DNA of 64,000 nucleotides from Parabacteroides massiliensis (GTDB taxonomy: Bacteria; Bacteroidota; Bacteroidia; Bacteroidales; Tannerellaceae). The position numbers and the translations under genes were made by a program. Location: assembly GCF_900155425.1 (NCBI RefSeq), contig NZ_LT700191.1, positions 1,263,198 to 1,327,197 on the forward strand, given 5' to 3'. Positions 28,432 to 37,709 of this stretch are shown here, in pieces. How positions within the stretch are numbered: position 1 is the first letter of the stretch; each line of letters opens with the position of its first letter. The notes below the pieces were generated by a model. That model made no database searches. It saw only the letters and a list, made by a program, of their open reading frames with translations, and was not told the DNA's origin.

Positions 28432-29211
28432 ATGTCTACCATTCTTTTTGATAAAATAGTATTCGGGCCGGTACACAGTCGCCGGTTAGGTGTTTCTTTG
28501 GGCATGAACCTGCTTCCTACAGACGGAAAACTTTGTTCGTTCAACTGTATTTATTGTGAATGCGGATTAAATGAGAACCATCGTACATGCAGTAAACTGC
28601 CGACCCGTGCGGAGGTAAAAGAGGCTTTGATCAATAAATTATCTTCCATGCAGGCAGAGGGTATCGCTCCCGACGTAATCACTTTTGCAGGAAACGGCGA
28701 ACCTACCATGCATCCTGAATTTGCCGGTATTATCGACGATACGATCGAAACTCGTAACCGCTTTTTCCCGAAAGCCAAGATTGCCGTGCTTTCGAACTCG
28801 ACCATGCTCCATAAGGAAGATGTTTTTCAGGCATTGAACAAGATTGAAGATAATATATTGAAACTCGATTCCATATCGGACAGTCGTATCGCCCAGTTGA
28901 ACGCCCCTAATTCTCCGGCTTTTACTTTCGCCCGGTTGCTGGAACAACTTTGCCGTTTTAATGGCAATCTGATTATCCAAACCATGTTCCTGAAAGGAGA
29001 GGTGGATGGTGAAAGTGTGACGAACACGACCGAACACGAAATTTCCGGCTGGCTGGAGGCTTTGAAGCAAATCAAGCCTAAACAGGTCATGATCTATACG
29101 ATCGACCGTGAAACCCCCGTAAAGAACTTGAAGAAAGTAACAAAAGACGAGCTGGAAGCAATTGCCGACCGTGCACGTCGGGAAGGCTTCGATGTGACGG
29201 TATCGGCTTGA
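28432..29211 (+). CDS. Radical SAM protein
   Basis: A 259-residue radical SAM enzyme. The 4Fe-4S cluster motif is CSFNCIYCECG (Cx3Cx2C) near residue 36, with FAGNGEPTMHPEF as the GGE-like SAM-binding motif and IAVLSNSTMLH and LIIQTMFLKGE as later barrel strands. This compact architecture, opening with IVFGPVHSRRLGVSLGMNLLP, is a widespread uncharacterised family. The substrate is unknown. A TAGCTTTG -7 box at 28405-28412 gives it its own promoter. Its stop lies 8 bp from the stop of the convergent protease gene. Confidence 0.85.
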   Translation: MSTILFDKIVFGPVHSRRLGVSLGMNLLPTDGKLCSFNCIYCECGLNENHRTCSKLPTRAEVKEALINKLSSMQAEGIAPDVITFAGNGEPTMHPEFAGIIDDTIETRNRFFPKAKIAVLSNSTMLHKEDVFQALNKIEDNILKLDSISDSRIAQLNAPNSPAFTFARLLEQLCRFNGNLIIQTMFLKGEVDGESVTNTTEHEISGWLEALKQIKPKQVMIYTIDRETPVKNLKKVTKDELEAIADRARREGFDVTVSA

Positions 29212-29219
29212 GTTTTTTA

Positions 29220-31775
29220 TTACTTCTTAATTAGCTTTATCACCTTTATGTTTCCGTCCGTATGGATACGGAAGAAGTAAATGCCGGAAGGAAGGAAACC
29301 GGTTTGAATGACATTTCCAGGATGTTTCAGGTGCATGACTTTCTTACCATCGATAGAAAACACTTCCAGCAAATCAACCGGTTCATTGCTTGTCAATCGT
29401 ATTTGTTCCTTGAACACGGCAGGAGTGAGCGATATTTCAGAAAGAGCAATCTTTTCAATGTCTACGCTTGCATCATAGATAACGTTTTTTATATCGCTTT
29501 CTTCTGCGCCATATTGGACCGATACACCATATATGTTGTCAATGGCGGAAGTTTGTTTGTCCGTGTATTCTCTTTCGGTAGGAGCTGCGGAGGCGAGTTT
29601 TATATTATTTTTATAGATATTATATCGGGTGATTTCCGGAAATGCAGTGATAACATTGCCTTCCTGGACTAAAGACTTCAATTGAGATTGGCGTACATTG
29701 AAAGAATGCGCCGGCTTTCTGATTGCGATTGTTTTACCGTTCGCACCTGAGTTCCGGAGCTGAGTGAGCTCTCCTTCTTCGGAACTGACGGTTGCCGACA
29801 AAACAATGTTGCAATCGATGTCACTCTGCAAAAACTCCCAGGCCTTGCCGTCTATAGAAACCAGATTCCCTTTTTGGTTGATTGCCGGTCCTTCATCCAA
29901 ATAGACAGGATAAGTTGTCTTATTATATTTTTTAATATGAAGGGCAACGATTAAATCTTCGTTTGCATCTATCGTAAACGGTGTTTTTAAGAGGACTGAA
30001 CATATATTATACGGATCATAAGAAGTTACGTCTTGTTCGTATATCCGGTCTCCTTGCATGATGTATACGGAATAGTCGACATCCGCCTCAGGAAAGAAAT
30101 TCACGGAAATAATGGTTTTGGTATCGATTGCTTCCAATTCTTTTGCCTCCCATCTTTGCCCCGCATAGAAAGGTTCTCCTTCAAGCCCGAGCATATAGGC
30201 AGTTCCTTGGCTTCCCCAACCGATTACTTGTTTGTATACAGGTTCTTTCCAGCTTATTTTTATCATATTTCCGGAACTGAGAGCAGCTTTCACGTCGGCC
30301 GGTTTTTGCAATGAGGTGTTATACTCTTTACCTGATTGCGACATCCCGTTAAGCGAAGTGACTCCCGATCCGATCGGGTCCAACCATTTATCCATACGTC
30401 CGGTATCGGCTTGGCTGTATTTGTCCCAGTGATAGAACATTTTGCCATACAGGTTTATGCCGTCCGGCTTCTTACAGCTTGAATTTCCTCCGCTTAATGT
30501 TCCGATTATCAGTTTGTTCTGATTGAAGACAGGCGAACCGGACGAACCACCTTCCGTCACGCTGTGTCCGTTGGCAGTTTCGTCGAATATGATATTCCAA
30601 TGTGCATTTATGGCTCCTTCTTTATTACTATCCGAATTTGTCCAGGAAGTGCTTGAAGGCAGATGATTCCCGTAAGTGGAAATTTTCTTGAAATCACCTC
30701 CCGGATGGTGGATTCCTACTCCAGACAAGCTTATGCTGTTGGTCCGGTCCCATCCGTTGAAATAGACGTCATAATTTTCCGGTATGTTTTCATTAAGCAA
30801 TAATAACAACCCGTCTGAACCATTTTCTACCGGTATGGCGACAACTCGCGAACATCCTTGCATCGTTTTATGATATCGGACGGAAGAAGCATTGTCGCAT
30901 CCGGTACGTTCCATGTGAAAATAGAACATCCATTGATTGTAGTCTTCTTTGCTGGTTGATACATTGCTTGCCAAGTCTTCCGTACAATGAAAAGCTGAAA
31001 GGATATAAGGTTTTTTGTCTTTGGCCGTATTGTTGACTAACGAACCGGTGCATATAAAGGCTTTGTCGCCGATTTTCTCTACTATCCAACAAACTCCTTT
31101 TTTCTGATTTTGCCATTCGTCTCCTTCCTCGCAGTTTATGTTGACCATACAAAATCCCGAAAGTTCGGAATTGCTGTCTTTTAAATGGTTGGAAACAAAC
31201 AAATGGTTGTACCCGTAGCCCACTTCTTCAATATGGATACGCGGTTTTTCATCATTTGCGGCTGCTTCATATTCAAGGATGATATCGTCTCCGGCTACAA
31301 ATTCGGTCGCGAATTTTGACGTAACGGAGTTTGCGTGCGTAAAAGCGCCGATTACATGCGACTTGTCAGCATTGTAAATGAACAGACGCCCTCCTTCTGG
31401 GATATAGAATTCTTTATAATAAAGCATCAATGCGATTGCATCTTTGGCCTGCAGGCGCAATTGCCATATCTTTTCGCCTCCGGGCAGTGTGGTCCAGTTT
31501 CCTGCATTATCTATACTCAGGTCGGTTTGTATGAGTTTGGATACTTTCAGCGGCGCCCCTTGGCTGGCCTGCCATCTGTCGACTGTTTTCATATCTTCTA
31601 CGCTGAAGTTGACAGGGATCCGGACGACTGGCAGATCGCTTTTCAGTGTGTTCTGGTATTTGAAGGAGACGGGTGTTCCACCTTCGCTGATTTGTGCATG
31701 GGCAGATCCGGGAAAGACTGTTCCTGCTACCAACAGGAATAAACCGATTAGCGAGAGTAGGGTCTTTTTATTCAT
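29220..31775 (-). CDS. Secreted S1-family serine protease (lysyl-endopeptidase-like) with T9SS sorting domain
   Basis: An 851-residue secreted protease. A signal peptide (LLSLIGLFLLVAGTVFPGSAHA) precedes a ~200-residue pro- or beta-sandwich region. A chymotrypsin-fold domain follows whose triad can be placed at H263 (ILSAFHCTED), D321 (NGSDGLLLLL) and S412 (EGGSSGSPVF), closest in style to Achromobacter lysyl endopeptidase. Paired cysteines around 209-310 suggest disulfides. Further beta domains and a C-terminal type IX sorting domain (LEVFSIDGKKVMHLKHPGN, ending SGIYFFRIHTDGNIKVIKLIKK) finish the protein. It should be exported by T9SS and anchored or released at the cell surface. A TACATTTG box on this strand at 31835-31828 is a likely promoter. 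Confidence 0.87.
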   Translation of the reverse strand: MNKKTLLSLIGLFLLVAGTVFPGSAHAQISEGGTPVSFKYQNTLKSDLPVVRIPVNFSVEDMKTVDRWQASQGAPLKVSKLIQTDLSIDNAGNWTTLPGGEKIWQLRLQAKDAIALMLYYKEFYIPEGGRLFIYNADKSHVIGAFTHANSVTSKFATEFVAGDDIILEYEAAANDEKPRIHIEEVGYGYNHLFVSNHLKDSNSELSGFCMVNINCEEGDEWQNQKKGVCWIVEKIGDKAFICTGSLVNNTAKDKKPYILSAFHCTEDLASNVSTSKEDYNQWMFYFHMERTGCDNASSVRYHKTMQGCSRVVAIPVENGSDGLLLLLNENIPENYDVYFNGWDRTNSISLSGVGIHHPGGDFKKISTYGNHLPSSTSWTNSDSNKEGAINAHWNIIFDETANGHSVTEGGSSGSPVFNQNKLIIGTLSGGNSSCKKPDGINLYGKMFYHWDKYSQADTGRMDKWLDPIGSGVTSLNGMSQSGKEYNTSLQKPADVKAALSSGNMIKISWKEPVYKQVIGWGSQGTAYMLGLEGEPFYAGQRWEAKELEAIDTKTIISVNFFPEADVDYSVYIMQGDRIYEQDVTSYDPYNICSVLLKTPFTIDANEDLIVALHIKKYNKTTYPVYLDEGPAINQKGNLVSIDGKAWEFLQSDIDCNIVLSATVSSEEGELTQLRNSGANGKTIAIRKPAHSFNVRQSQLKSLVQEGNVITAFPEITRYNIYKNNIKLASAAPTEREYTDKQTSAIDNIYGVSVQYGAEESDIKNVIYDASVDIEKIALSEISLTPAVFKEQIRLTSNEPVDLLEVFSIDGKKVMHLKHPGNVIQTGFLPSGIYFFRIHTDGNIKVIKLIKK

Positions 31776-31914
31776 ATTTTGTAATTTGATATAAATCTGT
31801 TCGGATATAATCTATATCCATGATTGGCAAATGTAATATTTATTTCTGATTCGGATAGGGGTTTTTTCATATTCTGTGTCTTATGTGTAAAGTGTTAAGT
31901 AAATATATGAAATA

Positions 31915-32085
31915 ATGGAATCGCAGAGTAGCAAAAAGAGTGTGCCCCAGCTCTGGTATTGGAACCAGCCGGAAAATGGATTTAGTTTTGAAGATGCGGA
32001 AACGATCGCAAAAGAATTTGCGGTCGAGTCAAAGAGAGATAAATATAAATCGGAAGACCGTTTTCTTCACATTGTGTTTGTGTGA
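31915..32085 (+). CDS. Small hypothetical protein (56 residues)
   Basis: This short frame begins MESQSSKKSVPQLWYWNQ, continues with FSFEDAETIAKEFAVESK and ends RFLHIVFV. Base use looks coding (few rare codons, no skewed positions). It lies between the protease promoter and a bidirectional terminator. I recognise no family. It could be a real small protein or the 5' remnant of a lost gene. The remainder of 31776-32196 contains only the promoter of the upstream protease and the terminator. Confidence 0.4.
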   Translation: MESQSSKKSVPQLWYWNQPENGFSFEDAETIAKEFAVESKRDKYKSEDRFLHIVFV

Positions 32086-32131
32086 TGCAGGTCATACGGT
32101 AATTACCTTTTGTCTTCCTGTCTGAAAAAAT

Positions 32132-32166
32132 AGAGGGGGAATGTCTCAAAAACGCATTCCCCCTTC
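32132..32166. terminator. Bidirectional terminator upstream of the sulP 3' end
   Basis: A stem of GGGGGAATG with CATTCCCCC, extended by AGA/TCT, flanked by six A on the left and six T about 6 nt to the right. It ends the small ORF (+) and the SulP gene (-). Confidence 0.78.
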
Positions 32167-32196
32167 TCTGGTTGTTTTTTTTATTTTGGTTTGCGA

Positions 32197-33873
32197 TTAT
32201 TTTATTGCTTCATGCGCTTTTGCCACAGCCTCGTTTATATTGCTGCAAATATTTTCCGTTCCGATCTTTTTGTCGAAACCCGATTTGACAAGTACGCGTC
32301 GTACATGTTCGTTCACCCCCGAAAGAATCATGTGTATATGTTCGGCTTGTGACAGGCGGAACAGGTTTTCCAGGTTGTGTAATCCTGTCGAATCCATAAA
32401 GGGAACCTTACGCATGCGGATGATGCGGATCTTCGGTTTGTCACCTATATTGTGCATGATATCGTCAAACTTGCTGGCTACCCCGAAGAAGAACGGGCCG
32501 TCGATTTCGTATACTTCCACGCCTTTAGGCAAGGAAAGAACTTCCTCTTCATGGTGGATTTCCCCTTCGTCCGAGAGGTCGATTTCGTCTTTTACGACCG
32601 ACACATGAGTCGTTTCAGCCACACGTTTCATAAAGAGGAACATGGCGATAAGCAATCCGACTTCGATTGCGATCGTCAGGTCGAAGATAACCGTCAGGAA
32701 GAAAGTCACCAGCAACACCGATACGTCGCTTTTCGGATTCTTCATCAGCGAACGGAACGTACGCCATTCGCTCATGTTATAAGAAACGATAATCAATACA
32801 CCTGCCAGGCAAGCCATCGGGATATGTTTGGTCAGCGGGCCTAAAAAAAGTAAGATCAGCAACAATACTATTGCATGGATGATACCTGCAACCGGAGTGC
32901 GCCCGCCGTTATTGATGTTTGTCATCGTACGTGCAATCGCACCGGTAACGGGAATGCCGCCGAAGATAGGTACGATGATATTGGCAGCCCCTTGTGCAAT
33001 CAGTTCGGTGTTGGAGTTATGCTTGTCTCCCGTCACACCGTCGGCCACCGTAGCGGACAGCAACGATTCGATTGCTCCTAACATGGCGATGGTGAATGCG
33101 GAAGGAAGCAAGAGGTTGATTGTTTCCATATTAAAGTTGATAGCTTCCGGTCCGGGCAGGGAAGCGTTGATGGTGAAACGGTCTCCGATCGTTTCGATCC
33201 CCGTGATCCCCAAATGATAGCGCATGACGTAGACGACAATCGTCATTAGGATAATAGCGATCAACGAACCCGGAATCTTCTTTGAAAATTTCGGTGTCAC
33301 GGCGATAATCACGATACTGGCAAGCCCGATCAGCAGCGACCAGAGGTTGACCGTGTCGAAATGTTCGAAATAGGCGATCCATTTCGAAATGAAATCTGCC
33401 GGAACCTTGTCCATCGTCAACCCGAAGAGATCTTTCATCTGCGTGGTAAAAATAGTCAAGGCGATGCCACTGGTAAAACCGACGACGATCGGGTAGGGGA
33501 TAAACTTGATGACCGTCCCTAACTTCAATGCTCCCATGATCACCAGGATAATGCCGGCAACCACGGTGGCGATAGCCAACCCTTCGATCCCGAAATTCTG
33601 GATAATGCCATATACGATTACGATAAATGCACCTGTCGGCCCGCCAATCTGCACATTGGTACCGCCCAATAGCGATACGATGAACCCACCGATAATAGCA
33701 GTGATCAATCCTTTTTCCGGGCTTACCCCCGAAGCGATACCGAATGCGATAGCCAATGGCAAAGCTACGATCCCGACAATAATACCGGCCATCAGGTCGG
33801 TCATAAATTTCTCTTTTGAGTAGTTTTTCAGCGTCGATACTAACTTGGGCTGAAAATCAAACTTATTCTTCAT
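32197..33873 (-). CDS. SulP family inorganic anion transporter
   Basis: A 558-residue SulP/SLC26 transporter. Residues ~1-425 hold the membrane domain, with the family opening FMTDLMAGIIVGIVALPLAIAFGIASG, GLITAIIGGFIVSLLGGTNVQIGGPTGAFIV and the later GGIPVTGAIARTMTNINNGGRTPVAG. The cytoplasmic STAS domain occupies ~445-555 (VYEIDGPFFFGVASKFDDI, RMRKVPFMDSTGLHNLENL). Substrates in this family include sulfate and bicarbonate; the sequence does not decide between them. Its promoter is likely the TACCTTTG box at 33909-33902. Confidence 0.93.
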   Translation of the reverse strand: MKNKFDFQPKLVSTLKNYSKEKFMTDLMAGIIVGIVALPLAIAFGIASGVSPEKGLITAIIGGFIVSLLGGTNVQIGGPTGAFIVIVYGIIQNFGIEGLAIATVVAGIILVIMGALKLGTVIKFIPYPIVVGFTSGIALTIFTTQMKDLFGLTMDKVPADFISKWIAYFEHFDTVNLWSLLIGLASIVIIAVTPKFSKKIPGSLIAIILMTIVVYVMRYHLGITGIETIGDRFTINASLPGPEAINFNMETINLLLPSAFTIAMLGAIESLLSATVADGVTGDKHNSNTELIAQGAANIIVPIFGGIPVTGAIARTMTNINNGGRTPVAGIIHAIVLLLILLFLGPLTKHIPMACLAGVLIIVSYNMSEWRTFRSLMKNPKSDVSVLLVTFFLTVIFDLTIAIEVGLLIAMFLFMKRVAETTHVSVVKDEIDLSDEGEIHHEEEVLSLPKGVEVYEIDGPFFFGVASKFDDIMHNIGDKPKIRIIRMRKVPFMDSTGLHNLENLFRLSQAEHIHMILSGVNEHVRRVLVKSGFDKKIGTENICSNINEAVAKAHEAIK

Positions 33874-33901
33874 CTTTCTGCCTGATTATTAAAAAATGCT
33901 A

Positions 33902-33930
33902 CAAAGGTACAAAGAAAGTATGTTGTACAA
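33902..33930 (-). promoter_or_regulatory. Promoter of the SulP gene
   Basis: On the minus strand TACCTTTG (33909-33902) lies 18 nt after a TTG (33930-33928), matching the Bacteroidetes consensus. A short palindromic TTGTACAA overlaps the upstream element. From 33931 to 34288 I see no gene; the sequence is AT-rich. Confidence 0.65.
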
Positions 33931-34288
33931 CAATATTCTTAAAAGAAAAAGGTTTTCCACTTTATGATTATTCAGTTTTCAATATTGAAAAAATACAGTA
34001 ACCCCCTCTAAAAGGCCAATATTCGTATTTTGTTAATATTCAGTATATTGCCAAATATCATGTTTCTTAAAAAATATTACCCTTGCGGATAATTTGAAAA
34101 ATATGGGGTATAAAATCAAAATTCATGCACTACTGTTTCGATTCAGACCAACGGATATTTTATGAAACTGTACAATAAGCCGGGAATAACAATAAGTTTT
34201 GCAATAAATTGAAAAACCGGAGAGTAGTACGTTAGATATGTATCTGTTTGAATATTGGTTATCTTTACCGGAACAAATACTGAATATA

Positions 34289-34429
34289 ATGAAAAACACA
34301 TTCTGTATACTATCATTACTTTTTGTAGTATATATTGTGGCTTGTACAGACAGTCGGGTTCCGGCCCTGCCCCTGTCGTTGTCTCATGTTGAGAAAGCAA
34401 CGAAGTTTTATAATAATGTCAATCAATAA
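34289..34429 (+). CDS. Short lipoprotein-like peptide, possibly a gene remnant
   Basis: A 46-residue frame begins with a lipoprotein signal (MKNTFCILSLLFVVYIVACT, Cys19) and ends after only 26 mature residues (DSRVPALPLSLSHVEKATKF). It lies 9 nt before the frameshifted permease gene. Such a short mature part suggests either a truncated lipoprotein gene or a small lipopeptide. I recognise no family with confidence. Confidence 0.4.
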   Translation: MKNTFCILSLLFVVYIVACTDSRVPALPLSLSHVEKATKFYNNVNQ

Positions 34430-34438
34430 AATAATATT

Positions 34439-36774
34439 ATGCAGAACCTAAAAAATCTTTTTCTTTCTCCGAAAGGACATCTGATGATTTTTGTCTCGAA
34501 TGTTTTTTGCCTGAGTATTGCGTTTGCTGCATTTATATTGTTGATGTTCCAGATTAGATATGAATGGGGATATGATGGTTTTCATAAAGATGGAGATCGC
34601 ATTTTTCGATTAGAGATTCGTTTGGCTGATAAAGGGGCAGGAGTTCTTTTTGCTCGACCTATGATTGATGAGTTTCTGAAGTCTTCTTCTATGATAGAGA
34701 TTGGCGCTCCGATTAGAGGATATATCGGAAAGATATCTTTTGATATAAAAAAGGGGGAAGAGAAGTTCTCTTATATCGAATCTATACGCGAGATTTATCC
34801 GCAATATCTTAAGTTAACTTCGAAGCCGTAGAAGGAGATCTTTCCACTATGGCTCCGAATAGTTGGGCTATTCCAGAATCTATGGCGAAAAAAATGTTCG
34901 GAGGCGAATCTGCTATAAACCAATCTATTGTTGCCGGTGATGACTTGTTGGTTGTCACTGCTGTTTATAAGGATTTTCCTGAAAATTCTGTCGTTAGGAA
35001 TATGATCTATTCGATATTGCCGGAAACTCGGGATGTCGGAGAATGGATGAATCTGAATTATCAACTTTTTGTGAAATTGACGGATGCAAAGGCCGGGGAT
35101 GAGATTTTGGCTGATTTTAAGAAGACATTTAAAGATGAGAATTATGACTGGAGCCGTGGAGAACTTTTCTTTACGAACATAAGCGACATTTATTTTGAAA
35201 CAGATACGGATTTTGATTCTCATACCGAAAAAGGAAGTAGAGCCATATTGTATACTCTAATAGGTATTGCCTTTCTTATTTTGGTGATTGCCGCGATTAA
35301 CTTTATGAATTATTGTATAGCTGTAGTTCCGGTTCGGATAAAAAGTATAAATGTGCAGAAAGTGTTGGGGCGATCGGATCGATCTTTACGTTTGGCTATA
35401 CTAAAAGAGATTCTTGTTGTGACGATGCTGGCATATTTACTAAGTATGTTATGGATTTTTATGGCTTCTGATAGTGCTATTGCTGACTTGATCAAGCCTG
35501 ATATTTCATTGTCTGCTAATTGGCATTTTATTGTAAAATTGTTTTTTATACCATTAACGATTGCTTTTTTGGCAGGGTTATATCCCTCTTTGTATGCGAC
35601 ATCTTTTTCTCCAGCGTTGGTTTTAAAGGGCTCTTTCGTATTGTCTCCGACCGGACGGATGTTTCGGAACTGGATGGTTGGATTTCAATTTGCGGCATCT
35701 TTTGTATTGTTTATGGCATCCCTCTTTATTTTCATGCAAAATGAATTCATGAAGAATAGCTCATTAGGATTTGATAAAGATCAGATTGTTATTGTAGAAT
35801 TGGATCAAAATTTGAATAAGAAATTATCCGTATTGAAAGAAAAATGGATGGGGTTTAGCTCTATTAGAAATATATCCTTTACCAGCGTATTGTTTTGCGG
35901 ATCTGATTATTATTCGGGTCGTTTTGCTGTGTTCAAAGAAAATGAAATACAATTTCAGGCAATGTGGGTCGAGTATGATTTTCCAGAGGTAATGGGCATT
36001 CCGGTTACAGAGGGGCGTACTTTTAGAAAGGAAGACAAATTACAGTTGACAGAAACATTTTTATTCAATGATATTGCTTATAAAAAATACAATTTGAATA
36101 CGAACGATTATTTGAAGATGGGAGATCAGGATGGGGTTATAGTGGGTTGCATGGCGGATATCAAATATCGTTCATTTCGAAATGTGACAGAACCTATGGC
36201 TTTTATTTTATCCAAAAGAGATGAAAACAGTAGTTCGCAGTATGCGTATATACGTGTGCAAGAAGGTGTGATGATGGACAAAGCTATTGCTGATATTCGT
36301 AAAGGAATTGAGACGATAGACCCGTCTTCCGGAGTAAATGTTTATCCGTTTAATTATGTATTGGATAAGATTTATAAAACAGAAACATCTTTGAATCTGA
36401 TGATTAGTTTGTTTAGTATGGTTTCTATCTTGATCTCGTTTTTTGGAGTGATCGGGATAGTTGTTTTCGACAGCCAGTATAAACGTAAAGAGGTTAGTTT
36501 ACGCAAAGTACATGGAGCAACAACAATTTCGATTATCAGGCGGTTCAATGTCGCTTATTTCCGAATTTTACTTCTGTCTTTTGTTTTGGCCGTTCCGATA
36601 ACGATTTACGGCATGCTTTATTGGTTACAAAATTTCGCTTATAAAATATCCTTGGACTGGTGGGTTTTCGCGGTAGTATTTTTGATAATATCTTCTATAA
36701 CGACATTCATTGTTACAGCTTTAACTTGGCGTGTGGCAAATCTGAATCCAATAGATAATTTAAAATCTGAATAA
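34439..36774 (+). pseudogene. FtsX-like ABC transporter permease, interrupted by a frameshift
   Basis: Two frames together encode one ~778-residue MacB/FtsX-type permease. The first (34439-34831) carries the N-terminal membrane segment (MIFVSNVFCLSIAFAAFILL) and the start of the periplasmic domain. The second carries the rest of the periplasmic domain (VNFEAVEGDLSTMAPNSWA onward from about 34815), the three-helix core (ILYTLIGIAFLILVIAAINF), a second periplasmic domain and the last helices up to RVANLNPIDNL. The junction reads CTT AAG TTA AC where CTT AAG GTT AAC would be continuous, so one G appears lost at about 34815. No ATPase gene is adjacent. It is more T-rich than its neighbours. A sequencing error remains possible. 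Confidence 0.8.
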
Positions 36775-36878
36775 TGTAATGAAAGAACTGTAGTGCAATA
36801 TTCGAAAATTCGGGAATGTGGGATGTGATATAGATTTAATCTATCAATGGATAGAAATATTTTGTATACATAAATGTG

Positions 36879-36907
36879 TTGTTTGCCTAAACATTTTTCT
36901 ACCTTTG
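36879..36907 (+). promoter_or_regulatory. Rubrerythrin promoter
   Basis: TTG at 36879-36881, an 18-nt spacer and TACCTTTG at 36900-36907. The leader is about 60 nt and contains GGGAGG at 36923-36928. Confidence 0.7.
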
Positions 36908-36967
36908 AGCATTATTCATTTAGGGAGGTTGGAAAAATTCATTTTATATCATACATAAATTAGCGTT

Positions 36968-37546
36968 ATGGAAAAAAGTATTAAAGGTACTCGTACCGAG
37001 CAGAATCTGCTGAAATCATTTGCCGGCGAATCTCAGGCAAGAAGTCGTTACACATTCTTTGCAAGCGTGGCTAAAAAAGAAGGTTACGAACAAATTGCCG
37101 GTGTGTTTATGGAAACGGCCGAACAAGAAAAGGAACATGCCAAACGTTTCTTCAAATTTCTTGAAGGCGGTATGGTCGAAATCACGGCTGCTTATCCTGC
37201 CGGAATGATCGGAACAACTGCTGAAAACCTGGCTGCTGCCGCTGCAGGCGAAAATGAAGAATGGGCTGATCTTTATCCGATGTTTGCTGATATTGCCGAT
37301 GAAGAAGGATTTAAAACTATTGCTGTCGTTTTCCGTATGATTGCCAAAGTAGAGGCTGAACATGAAAAACGGTATCGCAAGTTGTTGTCTAATATCGAAA
37401 CAGGTACGGTGTTTGAAAAAGCCGAAGCTATCTTATGGCAGTGCCGTAATTGCGGTTTCGTTATCGAATCAAAGAAAGCTCCGCAGAAATGTCCGGCATG
37501 CGATCATCCGCAGTCTTATTTCGAACCGATGAAGCAGAATTATTAA
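36968..37546 (+). CDS. rbr: Rubrerythrin
   Basis: A 192-residue rubrerythrin, a peroxidase that protects anaerobes from hydrogen peroxide. The ferritin-like diiron domain has the ligands E21 (FAGESQAR), E54 and H57 (EQEKEHAK), E97 and E130/H132 region (VEAEHEKRY). The C-terminal rubredoxin-like domain has C159, C162 (CRNCGF) and C175, C178 (CPACDHP). All expected metal ligands are present and the length is standard. It is a single-gene unit with its own promoter. Rubrerythrins of this group are usually peroxide-induced, but no specific operator is recognised here. Confidence 0.96.
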   Translation: MEKSIKGTRTEQNLLKSFAGESQARSRYTFFASVAKKEGYEQIAGVFMETAEQEKEHAKRFFKFLEGGMVEITAAYPAGMIGTTAENLAAAAAGENEEWADLYPMFADIADEEGFKTIAVVFRMIAKVEAEHEKRYRKLLSNIETGTVFEKAEAILWQCRNCGFVIESKKAPQKCPACDHPQSYFEPMKQNY

Positions 37547-37578
37547 TCGATAGATTTACATAGTTTTATCTGTTTTCG

Positions 37579-37645
37579 GGCACGGATTGCACGGGTTACA
37601 CAGTTTTATTTGATTTAAAACAGTGAAATCCGCGTAATCCGTGCC
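37579..37645. repeat. REP-like hairpin downstream of rubrerythrin
   Basis: A long imperfect inverted repeat has outer arms GGCACGGATT (37579-) and AATCCGTGCC (-37645) and inner arms GTTTTA/TAAAAC. The CACGGATT/AATCCGTG motif looks like a dispersed palindromic repeat of this lineage. It can also act as the rubrerythrin terminator (GTTTTTA follows). Confidence 0.6.
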
Positions 37646-37709
37646 TGTTTTTATATTATAACCCTTATCTTTAGCCTCGCTATTTATATGAATCTGAATT
37701 TACCTGTTG

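Noticed and set aside
36968-37546. PerR/OxyR operator before rubrerythrin
   Set aside because: No convincing palindromic operator was seen around the promoter at 36879-36907.
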